Part shown: positions 1 to 8,218 of the stretch, one piece after another
Layout of the letters: each line of letters begins with the position of its first letter
Numbering within the stretch: position 1 is the first letter of the stretch
Source of the DNA: Acidobacteriaceae bacterium
GTDB lineage: Bacteria; Acidobacteriota; Terriglobia; Terriglobales; SbA1
DNA: 21,724 nt
Direction of reading: 5' to 3'
Assembly (NCBI GenBank): GCA_003136335.1
Contig: PLEA01000572.1
Span: 1 to 21,724, forward strand
Translations under genes and position numbers: made by a program
The notes under the pieces: model-generated
What the model was told of the DNA's origin: nothing
Databases searched by the model: none
Seen by the model: the letters and a program-made list of their open reading frames with translations, nothing else

Positions 1-984
1 AGCGTAACCCTGATCACAGTGTCCCTGCCGTTGCTCTCTTCCGCGGTTCTTTCGGCGTTCGCCCACCGGTTGCTGGCAATTTTGTACGGATGGAAATATG
101 TGGGCTGGGGAACTCTGCGGCAGGTCGCGAGCTACGGTTCGGTCACTTTTATGATTATTGTGGCCGCCCGCCTCCGCTTTAAGACGGACGCGATCATCAT
201 TGGAACCTTCCTTTCGGCGGCTGCGATCACACACTTCACCATCGGAGCCCGCCTGGTCGATTACGCATCGGAGGTTGTGAGCAGCATGGCGCAGATTTTC
301 ACTCCCATGTCCAGCCACTTTCATGCGACCGGGAACTACGAACAACTCCGCAGGATCTTCATTGCCGGAAACCGGGCCTGCGCCCTGATCATGTTCCCCA
401 TGACGGTGGCTTTTGTAGTGATGGGCAAATCGGTCATCGAAGCCTGGGTGGGGCCGCGCTATCTGTCGAGTTACGTGATCCTTCTGATTGTTTTGATCCC
501 CACCACGTTCCTCGAAGCTCAGTCGACGTCGAACCGGATTCTATTCGGAATGAGCCTGCATAAATCCCTGGCGTATGTGGTGCTCATGGAGGGCATAGCC
601 AATGTCATCCTCAGCATCGTGCTGGTTCGACCGCTGGGAATCGTAGGCGATGCGTTGGGCACCGCCATCCCGCTGCTATGCACGTCCTTATTCTTTCTGC
701 CGCGCCACATGTGCCGCCAGCTTAATATTCCCATCCGAAAATTCCTTGTGGACGCCTACTTTTTTCCGGTCATCCTTTGCCTTCCTATGATTCTCGCCAT
801 GCTGCTGATGCAGCGCTCCTTCTATGCACACCACTATCCGCAACTCCTCCTGAATCTGATGGTCGGCGTCGCAGTCTATGGAGTAGGCGTTCTCTGGTTT
901 GTCTTGACCCGCGAACCCGCCGGAATTGAGCTTAAGATCAGGATGTTGCGTTATCTGGGACAGGCAGGAGCGCCCGAGCCGTGA
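1..984 (+). CDS. Oligosaccharide flippase (Wzx-like), C-terminal part
   Basis: The frame is open from base 1 (a GTG at 19 is simply internal), so the start lies left of the window and about 328 codons are visible. The product is strongly hydrophobic, with a run of probable membrane helices, including segments near residues 40-55, 120-140, 155-170 and 190-210 and three or more in the last 100 residues. This pattern, and the position at the head of a glycosyltransferase cluster, fit the C-terminal two thirds of a MATE/MVF-superfamily polysaccharide flippase, which moves undecaprenyl-linked repeat units across the inner membrane. Its TGA at 982-984 overlaps the GTG of the next gene (GTGA), so translation is probably coupled. 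No substrate can be inferred. An O-antigen polymerase is less likely because there is no large periplasmic loop. Confidence 0.8.
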   Translation, partial: SVTLITVSLPLLSSAVLSAFAHRLLAILYGWKYVGWGTLRQVASYGSVTFMIIVAARLRFKTDAIIIGTFLSAAAITHFTIGARLVDYASEVVSSMAQIFTPMSSHFHATGNYEQLRRIFIAGNRACALIMFPMTVAFVVMGKSVIEAWVGPRYLSSYVILLIVLIPTTFLEAQSTSNRILFGMSLHKSLAYVVLMEGIANVILSIVLVRPLGIVGDALGTAIPLLCTSLFFLPRHMCRQLNIPIRKFLVDAYFFPVILCLPMILAMLLMQRSFYAHHYPQLLLNLMVGVAVYGVGVLWFVLTREPAGIELKIRMLRYLGQAGAPEP

Positions 985-3143
985 CAAGGACCCAAGGAAC
1001 GATAGAAACCATGACTCTGCTGCAATGTCTGAAATGCAGTGCGAAGCTGGATCGTGGGCCAGAGCAATGCGTTTGCCCCAAGTGCGGAACGGCGTGGCCA
1101 GTGCGCGACGGCATTCCACGCTTTTTTCAGATACCAGAGCACTACTGGGGCGAAGTAAGCCGCAACCAGGCCCTGGAACTGATTGAGGCGGCCCGGCAGG
1201 GATCATGGGTGGACGCGGTGCGGGCCCGCTTTCCCGAGAACGATAACATGATCATTGGATTGCTCGATCCGCAGCGCGCATCCTGGGCGCCGATGCTGGG
1301 GCTCGATGAGAAATCAATCGCGCTTGATATCGGGTCGGGATATGGCTGCATTACTCAATCCCTTTCTCGTTTTGTTGGAGAAGTTTATTCGGTGGAAGCG
1401 GTGACGGAGCGCATCGACTTCACGCGGGAACGGTTGCGGCAAGAGCGGGTCAACAATGTCCGCCTGATGCAGGCGTCGGCTGCGGACCTGCCCCTGGCGG
1501 ACAACAGCTTCGACTTGGTCGTCGTAAACGGCGTCCTCGAATGGGTTGGAGAATGGGACCTCACGGTTGATCCCCGCACGGTACAGATGAATTTTCTCAA
1601 GAAAATTTTTCGCCTGCTCAAAGAGGATGGCATTTTGTTAGTTGGTATTGAAAACCGTTTCGGTTGGACCTTCATCCTCGGGGAGCAGGACCACTCGGGA
1701 ATGCCGTATACAACGTTGGTTCCGCGGGCGGTAGCGAACTGGATGTTAAGCCTTAATTCCAAGCCGCATTTCCGCACGGAATTAAATCCGCGCAAGCAAT
1801 ACCGAACGTACACGTATTCAGAGCGCGGATACCAAAAGCTGCTCAACGAAGCAGGGTTTGCGGCGACATCGTCGTACTGGGCTGAGCCTGGCTACAACCA
1901 GCCTTATAGCCTGGTTCCGCTCGCAAGGCGGGATTGGGTACGGCAGCACTCCGTGGAGTTGCTCGATCATCCCAGCGCTGCGCCTCGACGGAGCTGGCGT
2001 CGCAGGTTGAAGAGAATCGTCGCGCCTATGTCTTCCCGGCTTGTGCCCGATTTCGTGCTGCTGGCCTCGAAGCAGCCGGGCCGTAGAAACCGATTGGAAA
2101 CGTGGATCGACGAATGCTTGGCGCCTTTCACAACAAGCGCACGTCCGGTGGTGTGGGAATTGCGCACGCGGGCGTTCAACGACAAATCCGTTGTCAGGTT
2201 GGGGGATGCGGAAACAGGTTCCGACCTTGCTTATCTCAAGATTTTCACCGGAAACGACGAAAGCAGAGCCTTGTATGAAACCGAGATCACGAACCGAACT
2301 AAGGTGCAGGAAAGCCTGAATGTTTCCGGAACCTCACGGGTGCGGGTTCCTCAGTCCTACGGCACGCTGCAGATCGGCATTACCGCTTATCACCTGGAGG
2401 CAGCGTCGCGCGGAACTCAAGTAAGCGCCATGGTGCGCGAGTTGGGTTATTTTGAAAATGCAAAAAGAGTTGAGCGGGATTTTGCGACGATCTGCGACCG
2501 CATCCTCGAGCTCACTTCGGCCCTGCAGAACGTATCCGGAGTGCGGACAATCCCGCGAACCTGGCGCGAGATTCCGGAAACTCTTCGCAGCCATCCCGAC
2601 CTGACTTGCGCGATTGCGGAGAGGAGATATTTTCAAAAGGCATTTCCGGAGTCTTCTCTGACCTGGATTCAGCATGGCGATCTTTCGGTTGAGAATGTTC
2701 ATCTCGACCCAAAGACCGGAGAGTTCGAAGCATTCGACTGGTGCGATTTAGCCGGCGGTCTGCCGCCTCTTTATGACTTCTTTCAGTTTTTCTATTCGAC
2801 TGGATATCTTTCTCCTGCGGAGGAAACGGTGCGGTTTGCCTCCGAAGAGGACCGGTGGATTGCCACCTTCAAGGCTGTATTCCTTTCGGACTCCCCGTTT
2901 GGGCGAGTGACTCGACGCCTCATCTCTAATGCCTGTGAACGATTGAATGTGTCGCCAGAACTGGTTCCGTCGATTCTGCTAGAATTTTTGATCATTCGAT
3001 CCAATTACTATCAGCCGAGGTCCGAAGCGCAACGTCGCGTGCAGGTCCGCTCGCTCGAACTGTGTATCACGGAATTTGAGCGGCTGCAGTCGGACTGGAA
3101 ACAATCCGAATCTACTTCCACTCGGTCGGTGGCCATGTCGTAG
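981..3143 (+). CDS. Zinc-ribbon / SAM methyltransferase / APH-like kinase fusion protein
   Basis: A 720-residue three-part protein. Residues 15-36 form a Trm112-like zinc ribbon (Cys16, Cys19, Cys32, Cys35). Residues about 110-300 are a class I SAM-dependent methyltransferase: motif I LDIGSGYG at 115-122, acidic Glu139 at the end of strand 2, and a motif IV-like NSFDLVVVNG at 175-184. The last 350 residues resemble the aminoglycoside-phosphotransferase/choline-kinase fold: HGDLSVEN at 565-572 matches the catalytic loop and FDWCD with Asp586 the metal-binding Asp. It may methylate and phosphorylate a glycan or lipid-linked intermediate in the cytoplasm; the substrate is unknown. The order methyltransferase then kinase recalls WbdD, the terminator of E. 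coli O9a polymannose, although the kinase class differs and I see no C-terminal coiled coil. The GTG start overlaps the flippase stop; an ATG at 1011, just before the zinc ribbon, is an alternative. Confidence 0.85.
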   Translation: MTRTQGTIETMTLLQCLKCSAKLDRGPEQCVCPKCGTAWPVRDGIPRFFQIPEHYWGEVSRNQALELIEAARQGSWVDAVRARFPENDNMIIGLLDPQRASWAPMLGLDEKSIALDIGSGYGCITQSLSRFVGEVYSVEAVTERIDFTRERLRQERVNNVRLMQASAADLPLADNSFDLVVVNGVLEWVGEWDLTVDPRTVQMNFLKKIFRLLKEDGILLVGIENRFGWTFILGEQDHSGMPYTTLVPRAVANWMLSLNSKPHFRTELNPRKQYRTYTYSERGYQKLLNEAGFAATSSYWAEPGYNQPYSLVPLARRDWVRQHSVELLDHPSAAPRRSWRRRLKRIVAPMSSRLVPDFVLLASKQPGRRNRLETWIDECLAPFTTSARPVVWELRTRAFNDKSVVRLGDAETGSDLAYLKIFTGNDESRALYETEITNRTKVQESLNVSGTSRVRVPQSYGTLQIGITAYHLEAASRGTQVSAMVRELGYFENAKRVERDFATICDRILELTSALQNVSGVRTIPRTWREIPETLRSHPDLTCAIAERRYFQKAFPESSLTWIQHGDLSVENVHLDPKTGEFEAFDWCDLAGGLPPLYDFFQFFYSTGYLSPAEETVRFASEEDRWIATFKAVFLSDSPFGRVTRRLISNACERLNVSPELVPSILLEFLIIRSNYYQPRSEAQRRVQVRSLELCITEFERLQSDWKQSESTSTRSVAMS

Positions 3144-3154
3144 CTCTTCCTTCC

Positions 3155-4384
3155 ATGAAGATTCTGTGGGTAAAAGCTGGCGGCCTGGTGCCGCCCGACA
3201 CCGGTGGAAAAATCCGAAGCTACAACATCCTGCGGGAGCTGGCGCGCCGGCATTCCATCACTTTCTTTTCCTTCTATGCTGCGCACCACCGCGACTTGCA
3301 TCCGGAATTGAAGGATGTGTTTGAGCATGTCGTCTGTGTGCCGCTCCAACTTCCCGCACCGAAGAGCGTGACGGAGATGCGGGACTACGGCATTCGTCTG
3401 CTCTCTGCACAACCCTACAGCATCACAAAGTATTGTCTACCCGAGGTGCGGCGCAGATTGCGAGCGCTGCTCGAGCAGGAAAGTTATGACGTCATCCTCT
3501 GTGATTTTCTGATGGCTGCGGGCGTGATCCCATGGGATTGGCCTGCTCCAAAGGTGCTGTTCACCCACAACGTGGAGGCTGCGATTTGGCGACGTCACTA
3601 TGAGGTTGCCAGCAATCCGATTTGGAAAGCGATCTCGTGGGGGGAATGGAGAAAGATGGAAGCTGCGGAGCGGCGGTATTTGCGACTTGCCGACCGGGTG
3701 CTCACAGTTTCCGAGACGGATCGTGACGCATTCGCCGGCTTTCTTGATCCCGGAAAACTAACCGTGATCCCCACCGGCGTGGACGTGGATTATTTCCAAC
3801 CCATGCCCGTGGAAGAAGCTGCGAATTCCCTGGTCTTCACGGGCTCAATGGATTGGCTTCCGAATGAAGACGCGATTCTATACTTCGTCGAAGCAATTCT
3901 TCCCTTGATCAAGAAGCAGTGCCCCGAAGTGTCTCTGGAAGTAGTAGGCCGAAGCCCTTCCCGCAAGCTGCAAGCGCTGGCGGAGCGGGAGAAGAGCGTG
4001 CGCCTCACGGGCTGGGTGGAAGACATACGGCCATTCGTGGCGCGAGGCTCGATTTGCATTGTGCCGCTGCGCATCGGCGGAGGCACGCGGCTCAAGATTT
4101 TTGAAGCCATGGCAATGAGCAAAGCGGTCGTTTCCACATCGGTGGGAGCCGAGGGCTTGCCCGTGCAAGCCGGGGAGAATATTTTGCTGGCAGACACGCC
4201 CGGCGATTTTGCCGATTCTGTGGTTTCCCTGCTGCGTGATCCTGAAGAGCGGAAGCGGATGGGCGCTTCCGCGAGAGTTCTGGTGCAAGAGAACTATAGC
4301 TGGCCCAAAGTCGCGGAGAACTTCGCCCGCGCCCTGCACGATGTTCTCATTTCCTTCAAGCCGCACGAAGTTTCAGACAACTGA
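3155..4384 (+). CDS. GT4 family glycosyltransferase (intact copy)
   Basis: A 409-residue retaining glycosyltransferase of family GT4 (GT-B fold). The N-terminal Rossmann domain has the glycine-rich acceptor loop (PPDTGGKIRSYN, residues 13-24). The linker region contains TVSETDRDAF and TGVDVDYFQP. The C-terminal nucleotide-sugar domain has LVFTGSMDWLPN and VPLRIGGGTRLKIFEAMA, with the conserved Glu near residue 317. The overall layout resembles the TIGR03087-type sugar transferases found in exopolysaccharide clusters. It should act on the cytoplasmic membrane face, adding a sugar to a lipid-linked repeat unit; donor and acceptor cannot be told. It follows the methyltransferase-kinase gene by 11 bp and is probably in that operon. 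No clear Shine-Dalgarno precedes the ATG. From residue 106 onward the gene is duplicated at 13048-13987, where the 5' part is missing. Confidence 0.93.
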   Translation: MKILWVKAGGLVPPDTGGKIRSYNILRELARRHSITFFSFYAAHHRDLHPELKDVFEHVVCVPLQLPAPKSVTEMRDYGIRLLSAQPYSITKYCLPEVRRRLRALLEQESYDVILCDFLMAAGVIPWDWPAPKVLFTHNVEAAIWRRHYEVASNPIWKAISWGEWRKMEAAERRYLRLADRVLTVSETDRDAFAGFLDPGKLTVIPTGVDVDYFQPMPVEEAANSLVFTGSMDWLPNEDAILYFVEAILPLIKKQCPEVSLEVVGRSPSRKLQALAEREKSVRLTGWVEDIRPFVARGSICIVPLRIGGGTRLKIFEAMAMSKAVVSTSVGAEGLPVQAGENILLADTPGDFADSVVSLLRDPEERKRMGASARVLVQENYSWPKVAENFARALHDVLISFKPHEVSDN

Positions 4385-4411
4385 AGAGGATTTCAGTTTC
4401 ATTGCAATCCT
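3470..4411 (+). repeat. Segmental duplication, GT4 part, left copy
   Basis: This 942-bp stretch, from codon 106 of the GT4 gene to 27 bp past its stop, is repeated in direct orientation at 13048-13987 (940 bp). The 2-bp length difference is a deletion near 13108. Over the 276 codons I compared, about 20 amino acids differ, mostly conservatively. Homology in the 3' noncoding stretch ends at the hexamer AATCCT (4406-4411). Confidence 0.9.
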
Positions 4412-5969
4412 GTGGGCATCCGCGGTTGTCCGTTAGAAGCCTCGCATAGGGCGACGGCGGTTCATGCTGTTCTCGGCGGTTTGGCAGGCTTCCGATACGT
4501 GATTAGAATCAAAACAGGAAGTCAATCGGAACGCAGCTGTTATCGACCTTTGCAATGAAACGGTTCCTTCTGTGGTTCACGGTGCTGAGTTTGAGCGCAG
4601 CCGTCTGTGCGGCGCAGAGCCCCGCAGACGTCCGCCCTGAAACGCCTAAGAACAGCAACTGCGGACCGCCGCAATATTGCGCTCCCACCGACCGGCAGCT
4701 ACGGCTCTATCCGGACAAACCCCCTGCGATCGGACGCGCGGGATCGATTATTAGCGATCCGACTTTCGGATCGCGCATTCTGCGCGTAACTGACGGCAGA
4801 TCGGATCCGACCGAGGCGGGCCGTCCACTCTACACACCTTCTTCTGCGGAACAGAATTCGTGGAACAAGAATTCCACGATGTTCTACGTGAGTACCTCCG
4901 GGGGCTCGTTTCTTCTTTACGATTTCGACCCCGCAACCATGAAGGTGCGCCCCGCGAGAAATCCGACTTTAAATTTGGGCGGAGAACCACAGTTCAGCTT
5001 CCAGAAGGCCAACATTCTCTATGGCCTGAGTGAGCGCGTCTTTGAGCAGTACGACGCATCGACCGGACGGGTCACCCCGATCAACAATCCCTCCAAATGC
5101 GTCAAAATTGCCTCTAGCGACTACGGAAGCTCGGCCACGGTTAGCGCCGACGATAATCGATTCATGGAAACCATAGGGCCGCAACAAGACGAGTATTACC
5201 TGGTCTACATTTACGACCGAACCAAGGGATGCCGCTGGCTGAACACGCAGACCGGTGAAGTTGGCGGGCAGTGGGGACCCACAGGTACGATTTCCGTTCC
5301 TGACCGCCTGCTGATGCATAACGCCCGCATGTCGAAATCTGGAAAGTTCGTCGACATGAGGCCAGGCCGCAGTCTCGTCGGCCATGACTGGGCGGTCTGG
5401 GAAGTTGACACCTTGAATGTCCGCGCCTGCCCCCGAGCTTGCGGCGGACACCACGTGCTGGGCTACTCCCACATTATCAGTTCGCCTGCTATGACCCATC
5501 CCCTCGACCTGTGGATGAGGCCGCTGAATAATCTGGACAGCACGACGCCGCTTATCACCGGGTTGGAACCGGACAAGGGACCATGGTTCGATTCTCATTA
5601 CTCGTGGAACAATGTGGACCCGGATGATTCCACCCCGGTTTGCTTTTCAACCTACCAAACAACCAATCCGGATACGTCTGGGGCGGCGCCGCTGGTGACC
5701 GGTCCATGGGAAAATGAAATCGACTGCGCGGAGACCGATGGGAAGGCCTCCAAGGTTTGGCGGTTTGCCCACACCTACAGCACTGCCAGGAACGGCTTCT
5801 GGTCGAGCCCGCGAGGGAATGTTTCGCAGGATGGACGCTTCTTCATGTTCACCTCCGACTGGGAAAACGAGCTTGGAAAGGCGCCAAACGGCGAACAGCG
5901 GATGGACGTTTTTGTGGTCGAGCTGAAATGATGCGCTGGGAACCGCGCTCAGGGCCGCGGCACGGGAAA
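4412..5969. other. Segment present only in the left copy of the duplication
   Basis: In the right copy, GT4 sequence runs straight into algD sequence at 13987/13988. In the left copy the same two blocks are separated by this 1558-bp segment, which holds the exported-protein gene and 170 bp of leader without any clear hairpin or promoter. AATCCT occurs at both edges (4406-4411 and 5970-5975) and once at the right-copy junction (13982-13987). This fits either insertion here or deletion there by 6-bp microhomology. No inverted terminal repeats or transposase gene are visible. Confidence 0.7.
4555..5931 (+). CDS. Exported protein of unknown function, probable beta-propeller
   Basis: A 458-residue protein. 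A signal peptide is evident: MKR, a hydrophobic core to about residue 16, and a small-residue cleavage region (AVCAAQ) near residue 20. The mature part has recurring strand-rich segments with Tyr/Asp/Gly turns (for example YVSTSGGSFLLYDF, FEQYDASTG, YLVYIYDRTKG), as in TolB/WD40-like propellers, but I cannot align defined blades or name a family. There are several Cys residues near the N-terminus (CGPPQYC), so disulfides in the periplasm or outside are possible. It may bind or sense carbohydrate, but that is a guess. The ATG has no evident Shine-Dalgarno and lies 170 bp after the GT4 gene. It occupies the interval (4412-5969) that is absent from the right copy of the duplication. Confidence 0.8.
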   Translation: MKRFLLWFTVLSLSAAVCAAQSPADVRPETPKNSNCGPPQYCAPTDRQLRLYPDKPPAIGRAGSIISDPTFGSRILRVTDGRSDPTEAGRPLYTPSSAEQNSWNKNSTMFYVSTSGGSFLLYDFDPATMKVRPARNPTLNLGGEPQFSFQKANILYGLSERVFEQYDASTGRVTPINNPSKCVKIASSDYGSSATVSADDNRFMETIGPQQDEYYLVYIYDRTKGCRWLNTQTGEVGGQWGPTGTISVPDRLLMHNARMSKSGKFVDMRPGRSLVGHDWAVWEVDTLNVRACPRACGGHHVLGYSHIISSPAMTHPLDLWMRPLNNLDSTTPLITGLEPDKGPWFDSHYSWNNVDPDDSTPVCFSTYQTTNPDTSGAAPLVTGPWENEIDCAETDGKASKVWRFAHTYSTARNGFWSSPRGNVSQDGRFFMFTSDWENELGKAPNGEQRMDVFVVELK

Positions 5970-5974
5970 AATCC

Positions 5975-6769
5975 TTACCAGCAAATTCCTTGATAAGACG
6001 CGCCGGCAGCGGGGCGGCCAGCCGCCGCAAGATTGATAAGATCGATCACAATCTGATTACGCCCAAGGCAGGCGGCCAGTTGTTCCTTGTCGACCTTGGT
6101 GGCAATGACCGCAACCTCGCCGCTTCGAACCACTTCCTCAAGATCGGCGGAGAGCAAGGATCCAATATGGGGAATGACTTCCTCAATGTACTGGCGATTC
6201 GAGCCAGCCAGCCGTCCCAGCGATACGTCTCGATCCCAGACCCTCACTTGAATGCCTTCTCCCAGCAGCCGTTTGATCATCTGCACTTGCGGACTCTCTC
6301 TCAGGTCGTCGGTCCCGGACTTGAAACTTAACCCCAGGAACGAAATCTTCTTTTTGTTGGTGCGCAAGACCGCGTCCACCGCGGTCGATGTGGCGTGTTG
6401 CTGAGTAAAACCGACTTGAGCAGCGGTAGCCCCAGATCGAGCTCTTTGGCGCGATGAGCCAGCGCGCGCAAATCGTTGGGCAGGCACGATCCGCCGAAAG
6501 CAAAACCGGGAGAGAGGTAGGCTTTGTGTCGGAAGTGTAGATCTTGGTGACCGTCTCAGTATCGACTCCCAGGCTCTTGCACAGCGTTCCTAACTCGTTC
6601 GCAAATCCGATCTTCACTGCGTGGAACGCGTTGCATACGTACTTCACCATCTCTGCCACCGGAATGCTGGTTTCGTAGACCGGACTGGAGATGGTTTTAC
6701 ACAGTTGCCGCGGCACGGTGAGATGCGCCGGATCCTGCGCGCCCAGCACGGTGTAAGGAGGCTGAAGAA
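5975..6769 (-). pseudogene. Truncated, frameshifted algD-like dehydrogenase (left copy)
   Basis: This is the 3' part (codons about 170-440) of the dehydrogenase gene that is intact at 13988-15310. It is 795 bp against 815 bp in the intact copy. The 20-bp difference is accounted for by one 16-bp deletion after the TSDTK codons (near 6525) and two 2-bp losses near 6385-6395, all breaking the frame. The catalytic-Cys region is thus out of frame with the preceding part, and the whole NAD-binding half is missing. The last 120 or so codons remain open and still end in QGICW. It cannot make a working enzyme. Homology stops at 6769, where unrelated sequence of a small secreted-protein gene begins. 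Confidence 0.92.
5975..6769 (-). repeat. Segmental duplication, algD part, left copy
   Basis: Direct-orientation repeat of 13988-14802. Outside the three deletions the two copies differ by scattered substitutions only. The left border (TACCAGCAAA) starts just after the AATCCT hexamer; the right border is the shared GGCTGAAGAA at 6760-6769. Confidence 0.9.
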
Positions 6770-7030
6770 GCACCAGTGGGTCACAGTGCCAACACGACAC
6801 TGTGTAATGCTGTCCTTCGATCTCAAGTTCCAAGATGTGAACATCTTGGGAGTGGTATTACAATCCGCACTAGTGGAAGTTGCGGTACGGCTAGTGGCGG
6901 AGTTCTTCCCTTGCTGTCGGGCAAAAGACAAGACCTTTGCCCGCTGAGGGTAGTCGTCGGGATTACGGTTCTTGCCGAACATAGGCTGTGTGAAAAGTGC
7001 AATGGCAATCACCGCGACAAGAGCTTTCAT
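6770..7030 (-). pseudogene. 5' part of a small secreted-protein gene, truncated and frameshifted
   Basis: From the ATG at 7030 the frame reads MKALVAVIAIALFTQPMFG, a clear signal peptide, followed by KNRNPDDYPQRAKVL. This resembles small secreted proteins that I associate with acidobacterial genomes, though I cannot name the family formally. Around 6850-6870 the likely continuation moves to another frame, which reads HILELEIEGQHYTVSCW. The C-terminal part is missing because the gene runs into the algD fragment at 6769/6770. A GAGGGGG stretch lies upstream of the ATG. It is either a relic or a non-functional chimera. A start 21 bp upstream (7051) is possible but puts charged residues before the signal peptide. 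Confidence 0.6.
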
Positions 7031-7105
7031 GTTTAATTTATTCCCCCTCATTTATTTGGCAAATTTGGCAACTCTTGTCGTCCTTCGCGCGGTTCGAAAG
7101 AATCA

Positions 7106-8215
7106 TCACAGGTGAATACGCCCGTCGCCGTCGCCGCGGTTGACGTGCATACGGTCAAGGGCGCCAGCTTCGGAGCGCAGCGCGTCTGCCACGGCCTTGG
7201 AGACTGCAAGCAGATAGTTTGAGGAACGGCTGAAAAAGCCAAGCTTGCGCGACTCCGCTTGCCATTCGCTATGCGTCTGGTTGGTCAGTATCACTTCTGC
7301 TCCCAGATCTCTAATCGCATTCTGCGTCAGGGCCAGCAGTGGGCGCAGATGCTCCTTCGTGGCAAGCCCGTCCAGGATGGTCCCGACAACCAGGTCGCCG
7401 AAATAGCTGTTGTGGTCCATCTTCGTGACGAGGGCCACGGACCAGCCTACGATCTCTCCGGCTGAACGCAGCACAAAGCGTTTGAGCCGCCCCTGTGTAT
7501 CGGGGTACAGATCGGCCAAGGTGCGCTCGTCGCGCACCAACGAGAAATTAAGGTCTGCGCGACAGCGCTCCCAGATTGCATCCGTTCCATTTGGCCAGGA
7601 GGTTGCCAGTTCGAGCGAGTAGTGCTGCAAAGGCGGACTTGGGTGAGCCAGGCGCCAAGCTCTCAGCGCTACGGAAGCCAAACCGAACGCCGCCCCGGCC
7701 GTGGCCAGCCATCTCCGGTTGCCGGTGCGCAAGGGCCCGATCTCGCTCAGGAACCGCGACGCGCTGATGACCGCGAACTCAAATGGTACGGGGTTTACCC
7801 ACCACCCGGCAGCCTTCAGCAAGCGCGGGAGCGGATTCTTCTCGCTCCCCATCCCGACTGCATATGCGTAGGGACTGCGGCCGGTCACGAACTTCAGCAT
7901 CTGCAGGCCGACGCCTGAGAATTTCCGATCCACCAAACCCTCACTCAAAGGGCTCTGAATATTGACGAGCGGAATCGTTTGCTTCTGGAGCCAGCCAGGT
8001 TGCTCGGTGAGGAACACTCCGCCCCTCACCTCTCCGCTTTGATCCACAGCGACATAATGTCGGGAAGAAATCCCTCCGGGGGCCTGGTCTGCCGTTTTCG
8101 CCGAGGCGTTCTCAGGCAACAGGAACGGGGGCTCCGCGTGGCTGCGCAAGCGTTCATTGAAGGCGCGGCAGGCCGGGATCAGAGAAGCCGTGAGAGGCGT
8201 GAACTCAACTTTCAT
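7106..8215 (-). CDS. GNAT/FemAB-like acyltransferase, last gene of the FkbH operon
   Basis: A 369-residue protein that looks like two tandem acetyltransferase-type (GNAT) lobes: residues about 1-155 (strand-rich RHYVAVDQSGEVRGGVFL, then the acceptor-like FSGVGLQMLKFV) and about 200-345 (RFVLRSAGEIVGWSVALV, a YFGDLVVG strand, then ALTQNAIRDLGAEVILTN). The pattern of strand, helix, strand and a late Asn/Gly-rich strand fits GNAT or FemAB-like enzymes, but I see no diagnostic acetyl-CoA P-loop, so the donor may not be acetyl-CoA. It starts 3 bp after the deacetylase stop and is probably co-transcribed with it. With an acyl carrier protein and an FkbH enzyme in the same operon, transfer of an ACP-bound acyl group to a sugar amine or hydroxyl is the most economical role; this is inference. 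No Shine-Dalgarno is seen, so translation probably depends on coupling. Confidence 0.7.
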   Translation of the reverse strand: MKVEFTPLTASLIPACRAFNERLRSHAEPPFLLPENASAKTADQAPGGISSRHYVAVDQSGEVRGGVFLTEQPGWLQKQTIPLVNIQSPLSEGLVDRKFSGVGLQMLKFVTGRSPYAYAVGMGSEKNPLPRLLKAAGWWVNPVPFEFAVISASRFLSEIGPLRTGNRRWLATAGAAFGLASVALRAWRLAHPSPPLQHYSLELATSWPNGTDAIWERCRADLNFSLVRDERTLADLYPDTQGRLKRFVLRSAGEIVGWSVALVTKMDHNSYFGDLVVGTILDGLATKEHLRPLLALTQNAIRDLGAEVILTNQTHSEWQAESRKLGFFSRSSNYLLAVSKAVADALRSEAGALDRMHVNRGDGDGRIHL

Positions 8216-8218
8216 TCG

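Noticed and set aside
4406..5975. AATCCT direct repeat as an insertion-sequence target-site duplication
   Set aside because: No transposase and no inverted terminal repeats are found inside the segment, and the same hexamer at the right-copy junction is explained by microhomology.
5975..6487. The 170-residue open 3' frame of the left algD copy as a real small protein
   Set aside because: Its N-terminal 35 residues are out-of-frame dehydrogenase sequence and the rest is an isolated C-terminal domain, so it is a by-product of the deletions.
7048..7242. Short minus-strand frame overlapping the 3' end of the GNAT-type gene
   Set aside because: It is in another frame of a convincing gene and has no motif or ribosome-binding site.
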